Positions 51,020-61,803 are shown, counted from the first letter of the stretch. The stretch is DNA of 64,000 nt from Pseudomonas sp. A34-9 (GCF_029543085.1 NZ_CP119967.1:1390501-1454500); one strand, 5' to 3'. Notes: generated from the sequence alone by a model not told the origin. Numbers and translations are program-made.

Positions 51020-53661
51020 CAGCGTTTCACCAATCCAGTCAAGCCGCCCGCGATCAGGGCAGCAGTGTCGGCCAGCGCCACCAGCGGATCGAGTCCGGCG
51101 GGCACGGCCATATAACGGGGTTCCCAGTCAGGCTGGAACTTGTCTTTGAAGCGGCGCAAGCCTTGGAAGTTGTACAGCTGCTCACCACGGCGGAAAACCA
51201 TCGAACCCAGACGCTGGGTCAGCGGTGCACCACGTCGGGGTTGCAACCCCGACAACGGCACCATGCCCAGGCTGAAGCGCGCGTATCCGTGACTCTTATA
51301 GTGTTGAATCAGGCCGACCATCATGAATTCCATGGTCAGCTTGGGGGCGTCCGGGTGCGCGCGCATCAGGTCGAGGCTGGCCAGGTCATGGCTGTAAGTC
51401 TCGAGCAGGTTGGCGAACGCCACCGGGCGGCCTTCGAAGCGAATCACCGCAATGCGGAAATGCTTCAGGTAATCGTCGCTGAAGCGGCCGAGGGAGAAGC
51501 CTTTCTCACGCACGTTCTTGCCGGTCAGCCACGCATCGGAAATCACTTTCAGCTCATCCATCGGCGCCTGACCCGGCTCATGGATCTCCAGCGACAGACC
51601 GTCGCGGGTACCACGGTTCCAGGTGTAACGCAGGTCCTTCATTTCTTTGCCCTTGGCTTCCAGGTCAAAGCGATGCAGATCGACCCGGGCCTCTTCGCCA
51701 AGTTTGATCGCGGTCAGGCCGATGTCCATGTAGTACGGCAGATTCTCCGCGCGCACCTGATAGAAAACCGGGCGGGCGTGGTGAATGTCACAGAGGTCGC
51801 GGAACTGCCAGATCATTTCGGCGCGTTGCTGGCCAGGGCCGATCGGGTCGTACAGCGCAACAAGGCTGCGGCCCCGACGCGCGTACATCAGGAACGCTTC
51901 GTCGTTCTGGTGAAACAGCAACGCCTTGTCACCGGTCAGCGCGAGGCCACCGTCGGGTTGCGACGATGCCATCAGGATCTTCGCCGCGCGATCCAGTTCG
52001 TCAGGCGTCGGCAAGTGAATGACCGGGCGTGCGGTGCGCAGCAGCCAGGTCAACGCGATCACCAGCAACAGCACAGCGGCGCCGAGCAGCGAGCGCAGGC
52101 CACGGGGCGCGTCAGCATCAAGGGTGAACTGCCACCACAGCTGATGGCTGTACGGCACGTCTTGATAGGCGAACAGCAGCAGCCACGTCGATGCACCGAG
52201 GACGCACAGGCTGGCCACCAGATACAGCGGCGAGAAGGGCAGTTCGGTCAGACGACTCGGGCGATAGAACGAGCGACGAAATACACCGAGCAATGCCGCG
52301 GTGAGGGTCATCAGCGTGGCTTCTTCCCAGTCGAAGCCTTTAAGCAGCGAGAGCAGGGCGCCAACCAGCAGCAGAATGGTGGTAAGCATCCAGGCTGCCG
52401 ACAGGCGACGACGCAGGCCCTGAGCGAGCATCAGGCAGAGCACGCCGATCAGGCTGGCGCCGAAGTGCGAAGCGTCGACCAGACGATGCGGGATCAGAAA
52501 GCCGATGTGCTCCAGACGTGTGTCGATCTCGGGCGTGGCGCCGGAAAACAGCAGCACCACACCGGACAAGAACACCAGCACCGCCAGAATTGGTGCCGCC
52601 AGACCAGACGCTGCGCGCATGGTCTGAGTCTGAAACAGGCGCTGACCTTCGTTGATCAGCAGGAATACGCACGCGACCAGCAGCGGCAGTACCACATAGA
52701 TCAAGCGATACAGCAGCAACGCTGCGGCCAGTGGGGCGGCACCCAGCTTGTCGGCGAAAGCGGCCAGCAGGATCGCTTCGAACACACCGACGCCGCCGGG
52801 TACATGGCTGAGTACGCCGGCAGCCAATGCCAGCAGGTACACCAGCAGGAATGCACCAAACGGCGGCGCTTCCGGCAGCAGCAGATAAAGGACAGTGGCG
52901 GCAGCCGCAACGTCGAGGGCGGTAATGATCAGTTGCAGGAACGTCAGGCGCCGGCCCGGCAAACGCAGCGTACGGCGGCCCACCCTGACCAGCAGGTTGT
53001 CGCGCAACGGTTGTTCCGGCAGGCGCCGACGGTAGATGCCGATAGCCAGTACTGCGCCAAGCAACAGCACGACAGCGGCGACTGTGCCGAGCAGGCCTTC
53101 GGATAAACCCAGCGCCTGCGAGGCAGCGGGCAGGTCGCTCAGCGTTGCCAGTGCGGCCAGGGGCGGCAAGGCGCAGCCCAGCGACAGACTGGCGAACAAG
53201 GTCATGTGCGCGACTTCCGACGCCCCCAGACCCAATCGTGCATATAAACGGTAGCGCACCGAACCGCCGGACAGCAGCGACAGACCGATCGCATTGCCGA
53301 TCGCAAACGCGGTGAAACCGCCCAGCGCCAACGTGCGCGGCGGTAATGTCACGCCGGCATAACGGCTGGCCGACCATTCATAGCCGAGCAGAATAATGAA
53401 GCCGACCACGGTCGCAGCGAACGCGCCGAGCAGGGCGGGTTTCGGCACGTCGAGAATCGAGTCGTGCAAGGCATCGAGATCGAGTTCGGCGAGCAGATGT
53501 CGACAGGCAATCAGCGCAATCGCGAACAACAGCAAAGTGACCGCCAGACCAATCGGTTGCCGGTATTTGCTTAACCGATCCAGCAAGCGCAAACGCTCGG
53601 GTTTGATCGGATGTTCCGCTGTGACGGTGTCTTGTGGATCAGACGAGTTGGCGCGCATCAA
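51019..53661 (-). CDS. mprF: MprF: aminoacyl-phosphatidylglycerol synthase/flippase
   Basis: 880 residues. About 14 membrane segments in the N-terminal two thirds (flippase part, residues 35-540), then a cytosolic GNAT-like DUF2156 synthase domain (about 560-860) with GDKALLFHQNDEAFLMYARRGRSLVALYDPIG and SLGMVPLSGLQPRRGAPLTQRLG. It transfers Ala or Lys from tRNA to phosphatidylglycerol and flips the product, lowering surface charge. In pseudomonads the amino acid is usually alanine; specificity cannot be read here. Confidence 0.93.
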   Translation of the reverse strand: MMRANSSDPQDTVTAEHPIKPERLRLLDRLSKYRQPIGLAVTLLLFAIALIACRHLLAELDLDALHDSILDVPKPALLGAFAATVVGFIILLGYEWSASRYAGVTLPPRTLALGGFTAFAIGNAIGLSLLSGGSVRYRLYARLGLGASEVAHMTLFASLSLGCALPPLAALATLSDLPAASQALGLSEGLLGTVAAVVLLLGAVLAIGIYRRRLPEQPLRDNLLVRVGRRTLRLPGRRLTFLQLIITALDVAAAATVLYLLLPEAPPFGAFLLVYLLALAAGVLSHVPGGVGVFEAILLAAFADKLGAAPLAAALLLYRLIYVVLPLLVACVFLLINEGQRLFQTQTMRAASGLAAPILAVLVFLSGVVLLFSGATPEIDTRLEHIGFLIPHRLVDASHFGASLIGVLCLMLAQGLRRRLSAAWMLTTILLLVGALLSLLKGFDWEEATLMTLTAALLGVFRRSFYRPSRLTELPFSPLYLVASLCVLGASTWLLLFAYQDVPYSHQLWWQFTLDADAPRGLRSLLGAAVLLLVIALTWLLRTARPVIHLPTPDELDRAAKILMASSQPDGGLALTGDKALLFHQNDEAFLMYARRGRSLVALYDPIGPGQQRAEMIWQFRDLCDIHHARPVFYQVRAENLPYYMDIGLTAIKLGEEARVDLHRFDLEAKGKEMKDLRYTWNRGTRDGLSLEIHEPGQAPMDELKVISDAWLTGKNVREKGFSLGRFSDDYLKHFRIAVIRFEGRPVAFANLLETYSHDLASLDLMRAHPDAPKLTMEFMMVGLIQHYKSHGYARFSLGMVPLSGLQPRRGAPLTQRLGSMVFRRGEQLYNFQGLRRFKDKFQPDWEPRYMAVPAGLDPLVALADTAALIAGGLTGLVKR

Positions 53662-53899
53662 TCACCTCTTGGATTGTGCGCGACAGGATGGAGGTATCCA
53701 GCCAAGTTACCAATCCCTGTAGAAAAAAATAATCACAAAATACTACGCCTCTCACCGGGTATCGGCGAGGGCAGTTCCTGGATTGCAGACGTCTTGCCTG
53801 CGACTCAAGCATAGTCGCAAGTGAGCACTTCTGAAGATCCCAAGCGGTTCACTGCACAGTGACAGATCATTGTTGCGAAAGGACTTTTTCAACAGATAC

Positions 53900-53931
53900 A
53901 AAAAAGGCCACTCTTTCGAGTAGCCTTTTTT
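53900..53931 (-). terminator. Terminator of the left tRNA-fMet gene
   Basis: Read leftward: AAAAAAGGCTACTCGAAAGAGTGGCCTTTTTT. GGCTACTC and GAGTGGCC form the stem with a GAAA-type loop, 6 bases after the tRNA 3' end. Identical to the second copy. Confidence 0.88.
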
Positions 53932-53937
53932 GATGTT

Positions 53938-54014
<77 letters not shown>

Positions 54015-54199
54015 TCTGTGTGGCGGCATTCTACAGGCGAACGGCGAGGTGTCAACCGCTAATCCCATAAAGGGTCAAATAAGTGTGCATTCGCGTCAAA
54101 CGGTCGCAGGTGTCGCGTTAAGTTTCGGAAATGCAAAGAATTCCTGTTTGGGGCTCGCTTCTCTATAAGAGTAGGAAATCCACAAAGCAGACGCGCACA

Positions 54200-54230
54200 A
54201 AAAAGGCCACTCTTTCGAGTAGCCTTTTTT
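54200..54230 (-). terminator. Terminator of the right tRNA-fMet gene
   Basis: Same hairpin as at 53900, part of the duplicated unit. Confidence 0.88.
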
Positions 54231-54236
54231 GATGTT

Positions 54237-54313
<77 letters not shown>

Positions 54314-54528
54314 TCTGTGTGTCGGCATTCTACAGAGGAACGCCGGGGTGTCAACCTTAAATCTGGATAAAATCTGTTGAGGTTCAATCGGTTAGCGTTT
54401 TTTCACAGGTGTTTTTCAGGCTGCAGGGCAGGCGGAGCAAGGCTTTCAGCTCTATTGAAGGTCGTCCGTCGATTGAGAAAATAAATTCAAAGCTGATTTC
54501 CTACACGCGGAAAAGAACATTCATACCA

Positions 54529-54544
54529 CTGGTGCTATATACAG
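54529..54544 (+). promoter_or_regulatory. LexA-box-like site upstream of dinB
   Basis: CTGGTGCTATATACAG matches the LexA consensus CTGTATATATATACAG at 12 of 16 positions, 50 bp before the dinB start. Same CTGG-N8-ACAG form as at recA. Confidence 0.7.
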
Positions 54545-54593
54545 GTGTCAGTGAGATACTGCCGATCCGGCTCGCCACGTTTCCTTTTCTGAC

Positions 54594-55655
54594 ATGACTC
54601 AGCGAAAAATCATCCACATCGACTGTGATTGCTTCTACGCCGCCATCGAGATGCGCGATGACCCGCGTCTGGCCGGCAAGCCGTTGGCGGTGGGTGGTTC
54701 GGTGGATCGGCGCGGGGTGATCGCGACCTGCAACTATGAGGCGCGTGCCTATGGCGTACGTTCGGCAATGGCGTCGGGGCATGCACTGAAGCTGTGCCCG
54801 GACCTGACCATCGTCAAGCCGCGCATGGACGCCTATCGCGAAGCGTCGAAAGAAATACATACGATCTTCAGTGATTACACCGACCTGATCGAACCGCTGT
54901 CGCTGGATGAAGCCTATCTGGATGTCTCGGATAGCGCGCATTTCGGCGGCAGTGCCACGCGGATTGCCCAAGACATCCGTCGGCGAGTCTCCAATCAATT
55001 GCACATCACCGTGTCTGCGGGTGTGGCGCCGAACAAGTTTCTGGCCAAAATCGCCAGCGACTGGAAAAAGCCCAATGGCTTGTTCGTGATTACGCCAGAT
55101 CAGGTCGAAGACTTTGTCAGCGGCTTGCCGGTGAACAAGTTGCACGGCGTCGGCAAAGTCACTGCCGACAAACTCGCTAAACTCGGCATCGTCGACTGCT
55201 TGCAACTGCGCGAGTGGGACAAGCTGGCGCTGGTGCGCGAATTCGGCAGCTTCGGCGAGCGCTTGTGGAGCCTGGCCCGTGGGATCGATGATCGCTTGGT
55301 GCACAACGACAGTCGGCGTCAGTCGATCAGTGTGGAAAATACCTACGACGTTGATCTGCCGGATCTGCGCAGTTGCCTGGATAGGCTGCCGGAGCTGCTG
55401 GAAACCCTGAAAACCCGCATGGCACGGATCGACAGCAGTTATCGGCCGGGCAAGCCGTTCGTTAAAGTGAAGTTTCATGACTTTACCCAGACGACCTTGG
55501 AGCAGGCCGGGGCAGGGCGGGATCTGGGCAGTTATCAGTTGATGCTGACGCAGGCGTTCAATCGCGGCGGGAAACCGGTGCGGTTGTTGGGGGTGGGGGT
55601 CAGGCTTGAGGATTTGCGTGGCGGGTTTGAGCAGATGGAGTTGTTTGAACGTTAA
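54594..55655 (+). CDS. dinB: DNA polymerase IV
   Basis: 353 residues. HIDCDCFYAAIEM with the first metal-binding Asp, GVIATCNYEARAYGVRS, and SLDEAYLDVS with the second Asp-Glu pair form the Y-family active site. HhH region VNKLHGVGKVTADKLAKLG and a little-finger domain follow. The error-prone enzyme bypasses damaged bases. A LexA-box-like site upstream fits SOS control. The Shine-Dalgarno is weak. Confidence 0.96.
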   Translation: MTQRKIIHIDCDCFYAAIEMRDDPRLAGKPLAVGGSVDRRGVIATCNYEARAYGVRSAMASGHALKLCPDLTIVKPRMDAYREASKEIHTIFSDYTDLIEPLSLDEAYLDVSDSAHFGGSATRIAQDIRRRVSNQLHITVSAGVAPNKFLAKIASDWKKPNGLFVITPDQVEDFVSGLPVNKLHGVGKVTADKLAKLGIVDCLQLREWDKLALVREFGSFGERLWSLARGIDDRLVHNDSRRQSISVENTYDVDLPDLRSCLDRLPELLETLKTRMARIDSSYRPGKPFVKVKFHDFTQTTLEQAGAGRDLGSYQLMLTQAFNRGGKPVRLLGVGVRLEDLRGGFEQMELFER

Positions 55656-55660
55656 AAGGC

Positions 55661-55736
55661 AAAAGATCGCAGCCTGCGGCAGCTCCTACAGGGAAACGCG
55701 ATCCTCTGTAGGAGCTGCCGAAGGCTGCGATCTTTT
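55661..55736. repeat. REP/BIME-like inverted repeat between dinB and the convergent lipoprotein gene
   Basis: 30-bp arms at 55661-55690 and 55707-55736 with one mismatch, left arm of the CCTGCGGC type, right arm of the CCGAAGGC type. Confidence 0.9.
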
Positions 55737-55744
55737 ATGGGGCC

Positions 55745-56698
55745 TTAATTCGGTCCTGGATCTGCCACCAGACGCCCGGCATCCTTGGTCAGCGACTTGA
55801 GAAACTCAGTCTGCAACTCAGGATCGTTACGCGTCAGTTCGATCAGGCTTTGTTCCAGTTCGCTGGCTTCTTCCTCCAGACCCAGTTCCGACAGACGTTT
55901 GACCCGGTGTACCCACTGGCTCACTTCGTCGTCTTCCAGATCGTCGTAAATCAGCCCGTGCGCCTCCAGCAACTTGCCACGCAGATGACTGCTGATCATC
56001 AGCGACGAATCAGAGTGCACGTCATCCTTGCTGTCTTCGACGCTGATCTGCAATTTGCCGACATGATTGAGGTCATTTTCGGCAAACGGACTGTCGAGCA
56101 GATTCAGGCGCAGCACACCGTTGCGATCGGTGGTCATGTCGAACGTCTGTTTGCCTGCCTTGACCTGCACCGGACGTTCGCTCCACGGCAGGCTCGAATA
56201 CTCCGTGCGCTTGTCGCGCTGGACTTCATCGATACCCGCCAGGTTCTGCTGCGCGCGACCATTGGACTGCACGTTCATGAACGGATTGAGCCCGGCAAAA
56301 CCGTAGCTCAGCCAGTCCTTGGTGACGCTGTCCGGCAGGTTGCCGAGGGCGAAAACGTTGACCACGTTCGCGCCCACACCGCCGACCACGGCCACCACGC
56401 CCAGCGGGATCTCGTAGACCTCCCGCCAAGGCTGGTAAGGCGTGTAGCGATCGTAACGACGGGTGACTTCGAACTCGGTGACTTCGAAAGTCTTCTGCTC
56501 GTTGATCTTCACGCGTCGCTGCGGCAGCTCAAGCGCCTTAGGCTCACCGACATCAATCTGCAGGCTATGGTCGAGCAACTTGCGCTCGACCCGCTCTTCG
56601 TGCTCGCTGCGTTGTGACATGTGATTGGCACAGCCGCTGACCAGCAGGGCACCGCACAGGGCGGTACCACCGAGGCCTAAGGTGTTTCGCTTGAACAT
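55745..56698 (-). CDS. Lipoprotein of unknown function
   Basis: 317 residues. Signal peptide with lipobox LLVSGC (Cys23) marks a lipoprotein; residue +2 is Ala, so sorting to the outer membrane is likely. The middle has a short hydrophobic stretch (LGVVAVVGGVGANVVNVFAL, about 100-120) and the C-terminal 70 residues are a charged helix region. No enzyme motif recognised. Directly downstream of proS on the same strand with an 17-base gap, so likely cotranscribed. Confidence 0.75.
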   Translation of the reverse strand: MFKRNTLGLGGTALCGALLVSGCANHMSQRSEHEERVERKLLDHSLQIDVGEPKALELPQRRVKINEQKTFEVTEFEVTRRYDRYTPYQPWREVYEIPLGVVAVVGGVGANVVNVFALGNLPDSVTKDWLSYGFAGLNPFMNVQSNGRAQQNLAGIDEVQRDKRTEYSSLPWSERPVQVKAGKQTFDMTTDRNGVLRLNLLDSPFAENDLNHVGKLQISVEDSKDDVHSDSSLMISSHLRGKLLEAHGLIYDDLEDDEVSQWVHRVKRLSELGLEEEASELEQSLIELTRNDPELQTEFLKSLTKDAGRLVADPGPN

Positions 56699-56715
56699 GA
56701 CGTCTCTATCTGGTT

Positions 56716-58431
56716 TCAGCGGCGGATACGGGCCTGCAGGAAGGACAATACGTCGGCCACCGGCAATGCTTGCGCTTCGCCTTCGGTCCGGCTCTTGTAT
56801 TCCAGGTTGCCTTCGGCGAGGCCGCGGTCGCTGACCACGATCCGGTGAGGAATGCCGATCAGCTCCATGTCCGCGAACTTGATGCCCGGGCTGGTTTTCT
56901 TGTCGCGATCGTCCAGCAGCACTTCGAAGCCAGCGGCCGTCAGTTCGGCGTACAGCTTGTCGGTGGCTTCGCGCACCTGCTCGGTTTCATAACGCAGCGG
57001 TACCAGAGCGATCTGGAACGGCGCCAGGGTGTCGCTCCAGATGATGCCGTTGGCATCGTTGTTCTGTTCGATGGCCGCCGCCACCACGCGGGAAACGCCG
57101 ATGCCGTAGCAACCCATTTCCAGGGTCACCGGCTTGCCGTTCTCGCCCAGCACTTCGCACTTCATCGCCTTGCTGTACTTGTTGCCCAGCTGGAAGATGT
57201 GCCCGACTTCGATACCGCGTTTGATTTCCAGCGTGCCTTTGCCGTCCGGGCTTGGGTCACCGGCGACGACGTTACGCAGGTCAGCTACGGTCGGAACCGG
57301 CAGATCGCGCTCCCAGTTCACGCCAAAGTAGTGCTTGTCGTCGATGTTCGCGCCGATGCCGAAGTCGCTCATCAGCTCGACCGAGCGGTCGATGATGATT
57401 GGCAGCGGCAGGTTCAGCGGGCCGAGCGAACCGGCGCCGGCGCCAATGGCGTCACGCAGTTCGGCATCGGTGGCCATGACCAGCGGGCTGGCCACGCCAG
57501 GTTGCTGGGCAGCCTTGATTTCGTTGAGTTCGTGGTCGCCACGGATGACCAGCGCGATCAGCTTGCCTTCTTCTTCGGCGCGCACGATCAGGGTCTTGAT
57601 GGTCTTTTCAATCGGCAGATTGAATTTTTCCACCAGCGCCGCGATGGTCTTGGTGTCTGGTGTATCGACCAGGCGCAGTTCTTCGGTCGCAGCAGCACGC
57701 GAAGTTTCGCGTGGCACCGCTTCGGCCTTCTCGATGTTCGCCGCGTAGTCGGAACCGTTGCTGAAGACGATGTCGTCTTCGCCGGACTCGGCCAGTACGT
57801 GGAATTCGTGCGAACCGGCACCACCGATCGAACCGTTGTCGGCTTCAACCGGGCGGAACTTCAGGCCCAGACGGGTGAACACGTTGCAGTACGCCTGGTG
57901 CATGCGGTCATAGGTGACCTGCAGCGACGCCTGATCAGCGTGGAACGAATACGCATCCTTCATGATGAATTCGCGGCCGCGCATCAAGCCGAAGCGTGGA
58001 CGGATTTCGTCACGGAATTTGGTCTGGATCTGGTACAGGTTGATTGGCAGCTGTTTGTAGCTGCTCAACTCGTTGCGCATCAGATCGGTGATCACTTCTT
58101 CGTGGGTCGGGCCCGCGCAGAAGTCGCGACCGTGGCGGTCTTTGATGCGCAGCAGCTCAGGGCCGTATTCTTCCCAGCGCCCCGATTCCTGCCACAGCTC
58201 GGCCGGTTGGGTGCTCGGCATCAACACTTCCAGAGAGCCGGCAGCGTTCATCTCTTCGCGAACGATGGCTTCAACCTTGCGCATAACCCGCAGGCCCATG
58301 GGCAGCCAGGTGTACAGGCCGGAGGCGAGCTTGCGGATCATGCCGGCGCGCAGCATCAGCTGATGGCTGATCACGACCGCGTCGGAAGGCGTTTCTTTCT
58401 GTGTGGCGAGCAAAAATTGACTGGTGCGCAT
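56716..58431 (-). CDS. proS: Prolyl-tRNA synthetase
   Basis: 571 residues. Class II motifs are present: motif 1 near [15 protein letters not shown], motif 2 [28 protein letters not shown], and motif 3 [17 protein letters not shown]. An INS editing domain lies at about 225-400 and the anticodon-binding domain at the C-terminus. Standard bacterial ProS length. Charges tRNA-Pro in the cytosol. Confidence 0.97.
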   Translation of the reverse strand: MRTSQFLLATQKETPSDAVVISHQLMLRAGMIRKLASGLYTWLPMGLRVMRKVEAIVREEMNAAGSLEVLMPSTQPAELWQESGRWEEYGPELLRIKDRHGRDFCAGPTHEEVITDLMRNELSSYKQLPINLYQIQTKFRDEIRPRFGLMRGREFIMKDAYSFHADQASLQVTYDRMHQAYCNVFTRLGLKFRPVEADNGSIGGAGSHEFHVLAESGEDDIVFSNGSDYAANIEKAEAVPRETSRAAATEELRLVDTPDTKTIAALVEKFNLPIEKTIKTLIVRAEEEGKLIALVIRGDHELNEIKAAQQPGVASPLVMATDAELRDAIGAGAGSLGPLNLPLPIIIDRSVELMSDFGIGANIDDKHYFGVNWERDLPVPTVADLRNVVAGDPSPDGKGTLEIKRGIEVGHIFQLGNKYSKAMKCEVLGENGKPVTLEMGCYGIGVSRVVAAAIEQNNDANGIIWSDTLAPFQIALVPLRYETEQVREATDKLYAELTAAGFEVLLDDRDKKTSPGIKFADMELIGIPHRIVVSDRGLAEGNLEYKSRTEGEAQALPVADVLSFLQARIRR

Positions 58432-58560
58432 GGTTGGCCGTTGTCGGTTGCTATGACTGGAAATGACTCCGCAGTGTACCGGCGAGTTTTGCCGACGTAC
58501 AGGCGTGAGGTCAGTGGAGAGGCACGACGGCGGGATTCCTCCCGCCGTTGCCGAAACGTC

Positions 58561-60120
58561 TTACGATTCTTCCGCGACCGGTGTCGGCACAGGCTCGGGC
58601 GTTGGCGTCGGGCCTTCGCGGCGGCTTTCCTGGAACCAGTGCAGGGCGATCAACACAAGCGTCGGCACACCGAGCAGGGCGGTGATCAGGAAGAAGCTGT
58701 GGTAACCGAACTTCTCGACCAGTACCCCGGAATATCCGCCCATCAGGCGCGGCAGCAGCAACATGATCGAGCTGAGCAGGGCGTATTGCGTGGCGGAGAA
58801 CTTCAGGTTGGTCAGACTCGACAGATAGGCAACGAACGCCGACGTCGCCAGGCCCGAGCTGAAGTTGTCGAGGGAAATGGTCACCACCAGCATCTGCAGG
58901 TTCGGGCCCATGTCGGCGAGCATCACGAACAGCAGGTTGGTGGCGGCCGAGGCCGCGCCGCCGATGAACAGAATCGGCAGAATGCCGAAGCGCACGATCA
59001 ACAGACCGCCCATGCCGGCGCCAACCAGCGTCATGATCAGGCCAAAAATCTTGCTGACACTGGCAATCTGATCCTTGGTGAAGCCCTGATCGATATAGAA
59101 CACGTTGGCCATGACGCCCATTACCGTGTCCGACATCCGATAGGTGGCGATCAGACCCAGTAACAGAAACGCCTGCCAGCGATAACGCAAAATGAAGTCG
59201 TTGACCGGTGTCAGCACCGGCGCGAGGCCGCGACGACCCATGGTCGACAGGCACAGGCCGGTGAGCAGCGTATAGAGAATGGCGCGCAGGAACGCGCGGT
59301 CTTCGAGCAGCAGATCGAGTGGGCTCATGCCGCCGAACAGCACGCTGGCGAAATCGGTGTTGTAGAGCTGGGTGAACATCGCCGGTACGGAGACCAGTAG
59401 AACGATCAGCACAAACACCGACATTAACTGATGCATGAAGGTGTAGCGTCCGGCCTGCAACTGCGTGCGCAGTGGCACCGGCGGCTCACGCATGAACAAC
59501 GTAGTCAGCAGCGCGGGAATCATCAGTGCACCGAACAGTGCGTAAGTGCCGGCCCAGGCCGAATGCTGATAGTTGAAGCCCGTGGAGCCGAAGCCCTCGG
59601 CGAAGAACAACGCACCGGCAGTCGCCAGCAGCGCGGCCACGCGATAACCCGACATATAACTGGCGGCGAGGGCGGCCTGGCGGTTGTCTTCGGCGATTTC
59701 CAGGCGATAGGCGTCTACCGCAATGTCTTGAGTGGCGGAGGCGAAGGCGACGACCACGGCTATCGCGATCAACCAGGACAGGTGTTTTTGAGGGTCGCAG
59801 AAGCCCATGCCGATCAGGCCCAGAATCACCAGTGCCTGCGAAAGCACCAGCCACGAACGGCGTCGGCCAAGCTTGCCCAGCAGTGGCAGGCGCCATTGGT
59901 CGAGCAGGGGCGACCAGACCCATTTGAACGCATAGGCAAGGCCGATCAGGCTGGCATAGCCGATGGTTTCACGGGCTACGCCCGCTTCACGTAGCCAGAC
60001 GGAAAGCGTTGAAAACACCAGCATGTACGGCAGGCCGGCGGCGAAACCCAGCAACAACAGCACGAGCGTCGAAGGACTGGCATAAGCGGCTAGCGCGGCG
60101 CGCCAGGTTTTACGGGGCAT
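58561..60120 (-). CDS. ampG: AmpG-type muropeptide MFS transporter
   Basis: 519 residues with 12 or more membrane segments. LGFAAGLPYMLVFSTLSVWLREAGV, YAFKWVWSPLLDQWRLPLLGKLGRRRSWL and SATQDIAVDAYRLEI are AmpG motifs. It imports anhydro-muropeptides for cell-wall recycling and so influences AmpR-controlled beta-lactamase. Pseudomonads have two AmpG-like proteins and which one this is cannot be fixed here. Confidence 0.88.
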   Translation of the reverse strand: MPRKTWRAALAAYASPSTLVLLLLGFAAGLPYMLVFSTLSVWLREAGVARETIGYASLIGLAYAFKWVWSPLLDQWRLPLLGKLGRRRSWLVLSQALVILGLIGMGFCDPQKHLSWLIAIAVVVAFASATQDIAVDAYRLEIAEDNRQAALAASYMSGYRVAALLATAGALFFAEGFGSTGFNYQHSAWAGTYALFGALMIPALLTTLFMREPPVPLRTQLQAGRYTFMHQLMSVFVLIVLLVSVPAMFTQLYNTDFASVLFGGMSPLDLLLEDRAFLRAILYTLLTGLCLSTMGRRGLAPVLTPVNDFILRYRWQAFLLLGLIATYRMSDTVMGVMANVFYIDQGFTKDQIASVSKIFGLIMTLVGAGMGGLLIVRFGILPILFIGGAASAATNLLFVMLADMGPNLQMLVVTISLDNFSSGLATSAFVAYLSSLTNLKFSATQYALLSSIMLLLPRLMGGYSGVLVEKFGYHSFFLITALLGVPTLVLIALHWFQESRREGPTPTPEPVPTPVAEES

Positions 60121-60163
60121 GGGCTGAAGTCTGCCTCAAGATTGCGAAAACAAAGCGCGCACT

Positions 60164-60517
60164 CTAACCGCTGTGCTCTACCGGGCGCCAGCCATGGCGC
60201 TGAATATCCACACGATTGTTCAGGACGGTGATGCCTTCCAGGCGCAATCGGGCCCGTTGTTCATCGCCCGACGGGCTGCCCACCGGCAGGCTGATCCGAC
60301 CGCCGGCGCCCAGTACGCGGTGCCAGGGCAGTCTGGTATCGCCGGGCAACTGACTCAGGGTGCGGCCGACCCAGCGGGCGGCGCGCCCCAACCCGGCCAG
60401 TTCAGCTAACTGACCATAGCTGACGACTTTGCCTTCTGGCACTTGGGCGAGCGTCGAGTAGAGCGCCGTGCGTCGGATTTGCGCATCGTTTTCAACGCTG
60501 TCGAGCGGGTCTTTCAC
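60164..60517 (-). CDS. Alkyltransferase-like (ATL) protein
   Basis: 117 residues of the MGMT DNA-binding fold: VPEGKVVSYGQLAELAGLGRAARWVGRTLSQLPGD. The active-site motif is PWHRV (64-68), where true methyltransferases have PCHRV. The Trp for Cys change makes it an ATL protein that binds alkylated guanine and recruits nucleotide excision repair but cannot transfer the alkyl group. Confidence 0.92.
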   Translation of the reverse strand: MKDPLDSVENDAQIRRTALYSTLAQVPEGKVVSYGQLAELAGLGRAARWVGRTLSQLPGDTRLPWHRVLGAGGRISLPVGSPSGDEQRARLRLEGITVLNNRVDIQRHGWRPVEHSG

Positions 60518-60682
60518 GTACGCGATTCCTGAACATAAACAGTTTGATGGCTTTCAGAGTAATCCGTGATCGCGCAGTTGAGAAATGAACTCATCAGAAA
60601 TAGTCCGGTCAGTCCTTGTCAGGGTCTTATTCCTACGGATAATGCCGACCTTTTTCCGCAAACTTGAGCCTTCGATTCGCTT

Positions 60683-61690
60683 ATGTTGTCCAGATCCTTG
60701 CTGTGCCTTGCTGTTTTCAGTGCGTCCACGCCCCTGCTTGCCGACACCGTCTGGTTGAAGAACGGTGACAAGTTGAGCGGCACCATCACCGTATTCGATG
60801 GCGGCAAGCTGTTGATCCAGACCAAATATGCCGGTGCGGTCAGCATTGACTGGAAAGAGGTCAAGACGCTGGACAGCGATCAGCACCTGCTGGTCAAGCA
60901 GGATGCCTACGCCGGTGAAGTGTCCAAGTCGCTGACGGCTGCCGAAGATGGCAAGGTCACCCTGGCCAACGGTGAGGCGCCGAAGACCGTCGAGCTGGCG
61001 AGCATTCAGCAGATTCTCAAACCGAAACCGGTGGTCGAGGATCTGGTGTGGAAGGGTAATGTCGACCTGGCGCTGGACTATCAGCGCGCCGAAAAGGACA
61101 CCGATGACTACGATGTCGGCTTCAAGACTTCGGCACGTCATGGGAGCTGGCGCCACACCGCCGAAGGTGAATACAACCGCGAAGTGCAGGACGACGAAAC
61201 CACCACCGACAACTGGCGCGCCGAATACTCACTCGACCGCTTCCTCACCGATAAGTGGTTCTGGCAGGGGCGTCTGAATTACAAACGCGATCACATCGAA
61301 GAGCTGGCACGCCAACGCGTGGTCGGTACCGGTCCCGGCTACCAGTTCTGGGATGACGAGTTGGGCGCGTTCTCGCTGGGTTCGCTGTTCAACCGCACCG
61401 ATTACGAGTATCGCGATGGCAGCAAGGACAACTTCTATTCCGTCGCCATGAAGTGGGATTACAACCGCTATCTGATTGGCAAAAAAGTCGAGTTCTTCAC
61501 CAATGGTGAAATCGGCAAGCCGCTGTCGGATGTGGCCAACTACGCGCTGGATGCGGAAATGGGGTTGCGTTACAAGGTCACCGACTGGGCTTCGCTCAAC
61601 CTCAAGGCCGAGCGCGACATCATCAGCGGCACCAACGATGCGGATTTGAACAAGACCCGTTACACCGCCGGGTTTGGCGTGGCCTGGTAA
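60683..61690 (+). CDS. DUF481 outer-membrane beta-barrel protein
   Basis: 335 residues. A 20-residue signal peptide (MLSRSLLCLAVFSASTPLLA), then a Sm-like/KOW-type beta region (VWLKNGDKLSGTITVFDGGKLLIQTKYAG), and from residue 120 many amphipathic strands (WKGNVDLALDYQRAEKDTDDYDVGFK ...) to a terminal Trp (TAGFGVAW), the DUF481 barrel. No pathway is indicated by neighbours. Confidence 0.85.
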   Translation: MLSRSLLCLAVFSASTPLLADTVWLKNGDKLSGTITVFDGGKLLIQTKYAGAVSIDWKEVKTLDSDQHLLVKQDAYAGEVSKSLTAAEDGKVTLANGEAPKTVELASIQQILKPKPVVEDLVWKGNVDLALDYQRAEKDTDDYDVGFKTSARHGSWRHTAEGEYNREVQDDETTTDNWRAEYSLDRFLTDKWFWQGRLNYKRDHIEELARQRVVGTGPGYQFWDDELGAFSLGSLFNRTDYEYRDGSKDNFYSVAMKWDYNRYLIGKKVEFFTNGEIGKPLSDVANYALDAEMGLRYKVTDWASLNLKAERDIISGTNDADLNKTRYTAGFGVAW

Positions 61691-61699
61691 GGCGCAAGC

Positions 61700-61777
61700 A
61701 AAAGATCGCAGCCTTCGGCAGCTCCTGCAGGATGTACATCAATCCTCTGTAGGAGCTGCCGAAGGCTGCGATCTTTT
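61700..61777. repeat. REP/BIME-like inverted repeat
   Basis: 30-bp arms at 61700-61729 and 61748-61777 with one mismatch (CTCCTGCA versus TGTAGGAG). Confidence 0.9.
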
Positions 61778-61803
61778 TTTACGCCCAGAAAACAAGCGCC
61801 CAC

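Noticed and set aside
50983..53106. 707-codon frame antisense to mprF
   Set aside because: Gln/His/Arg-rich, no domain; mprF is unambiguous on the other strand.
56770..59163. 797-codon frame antisense to proS and ampG
   Set aside because: Crosses two conserved genes and their gap; product is low-complexity Gln/His/Val-rich.
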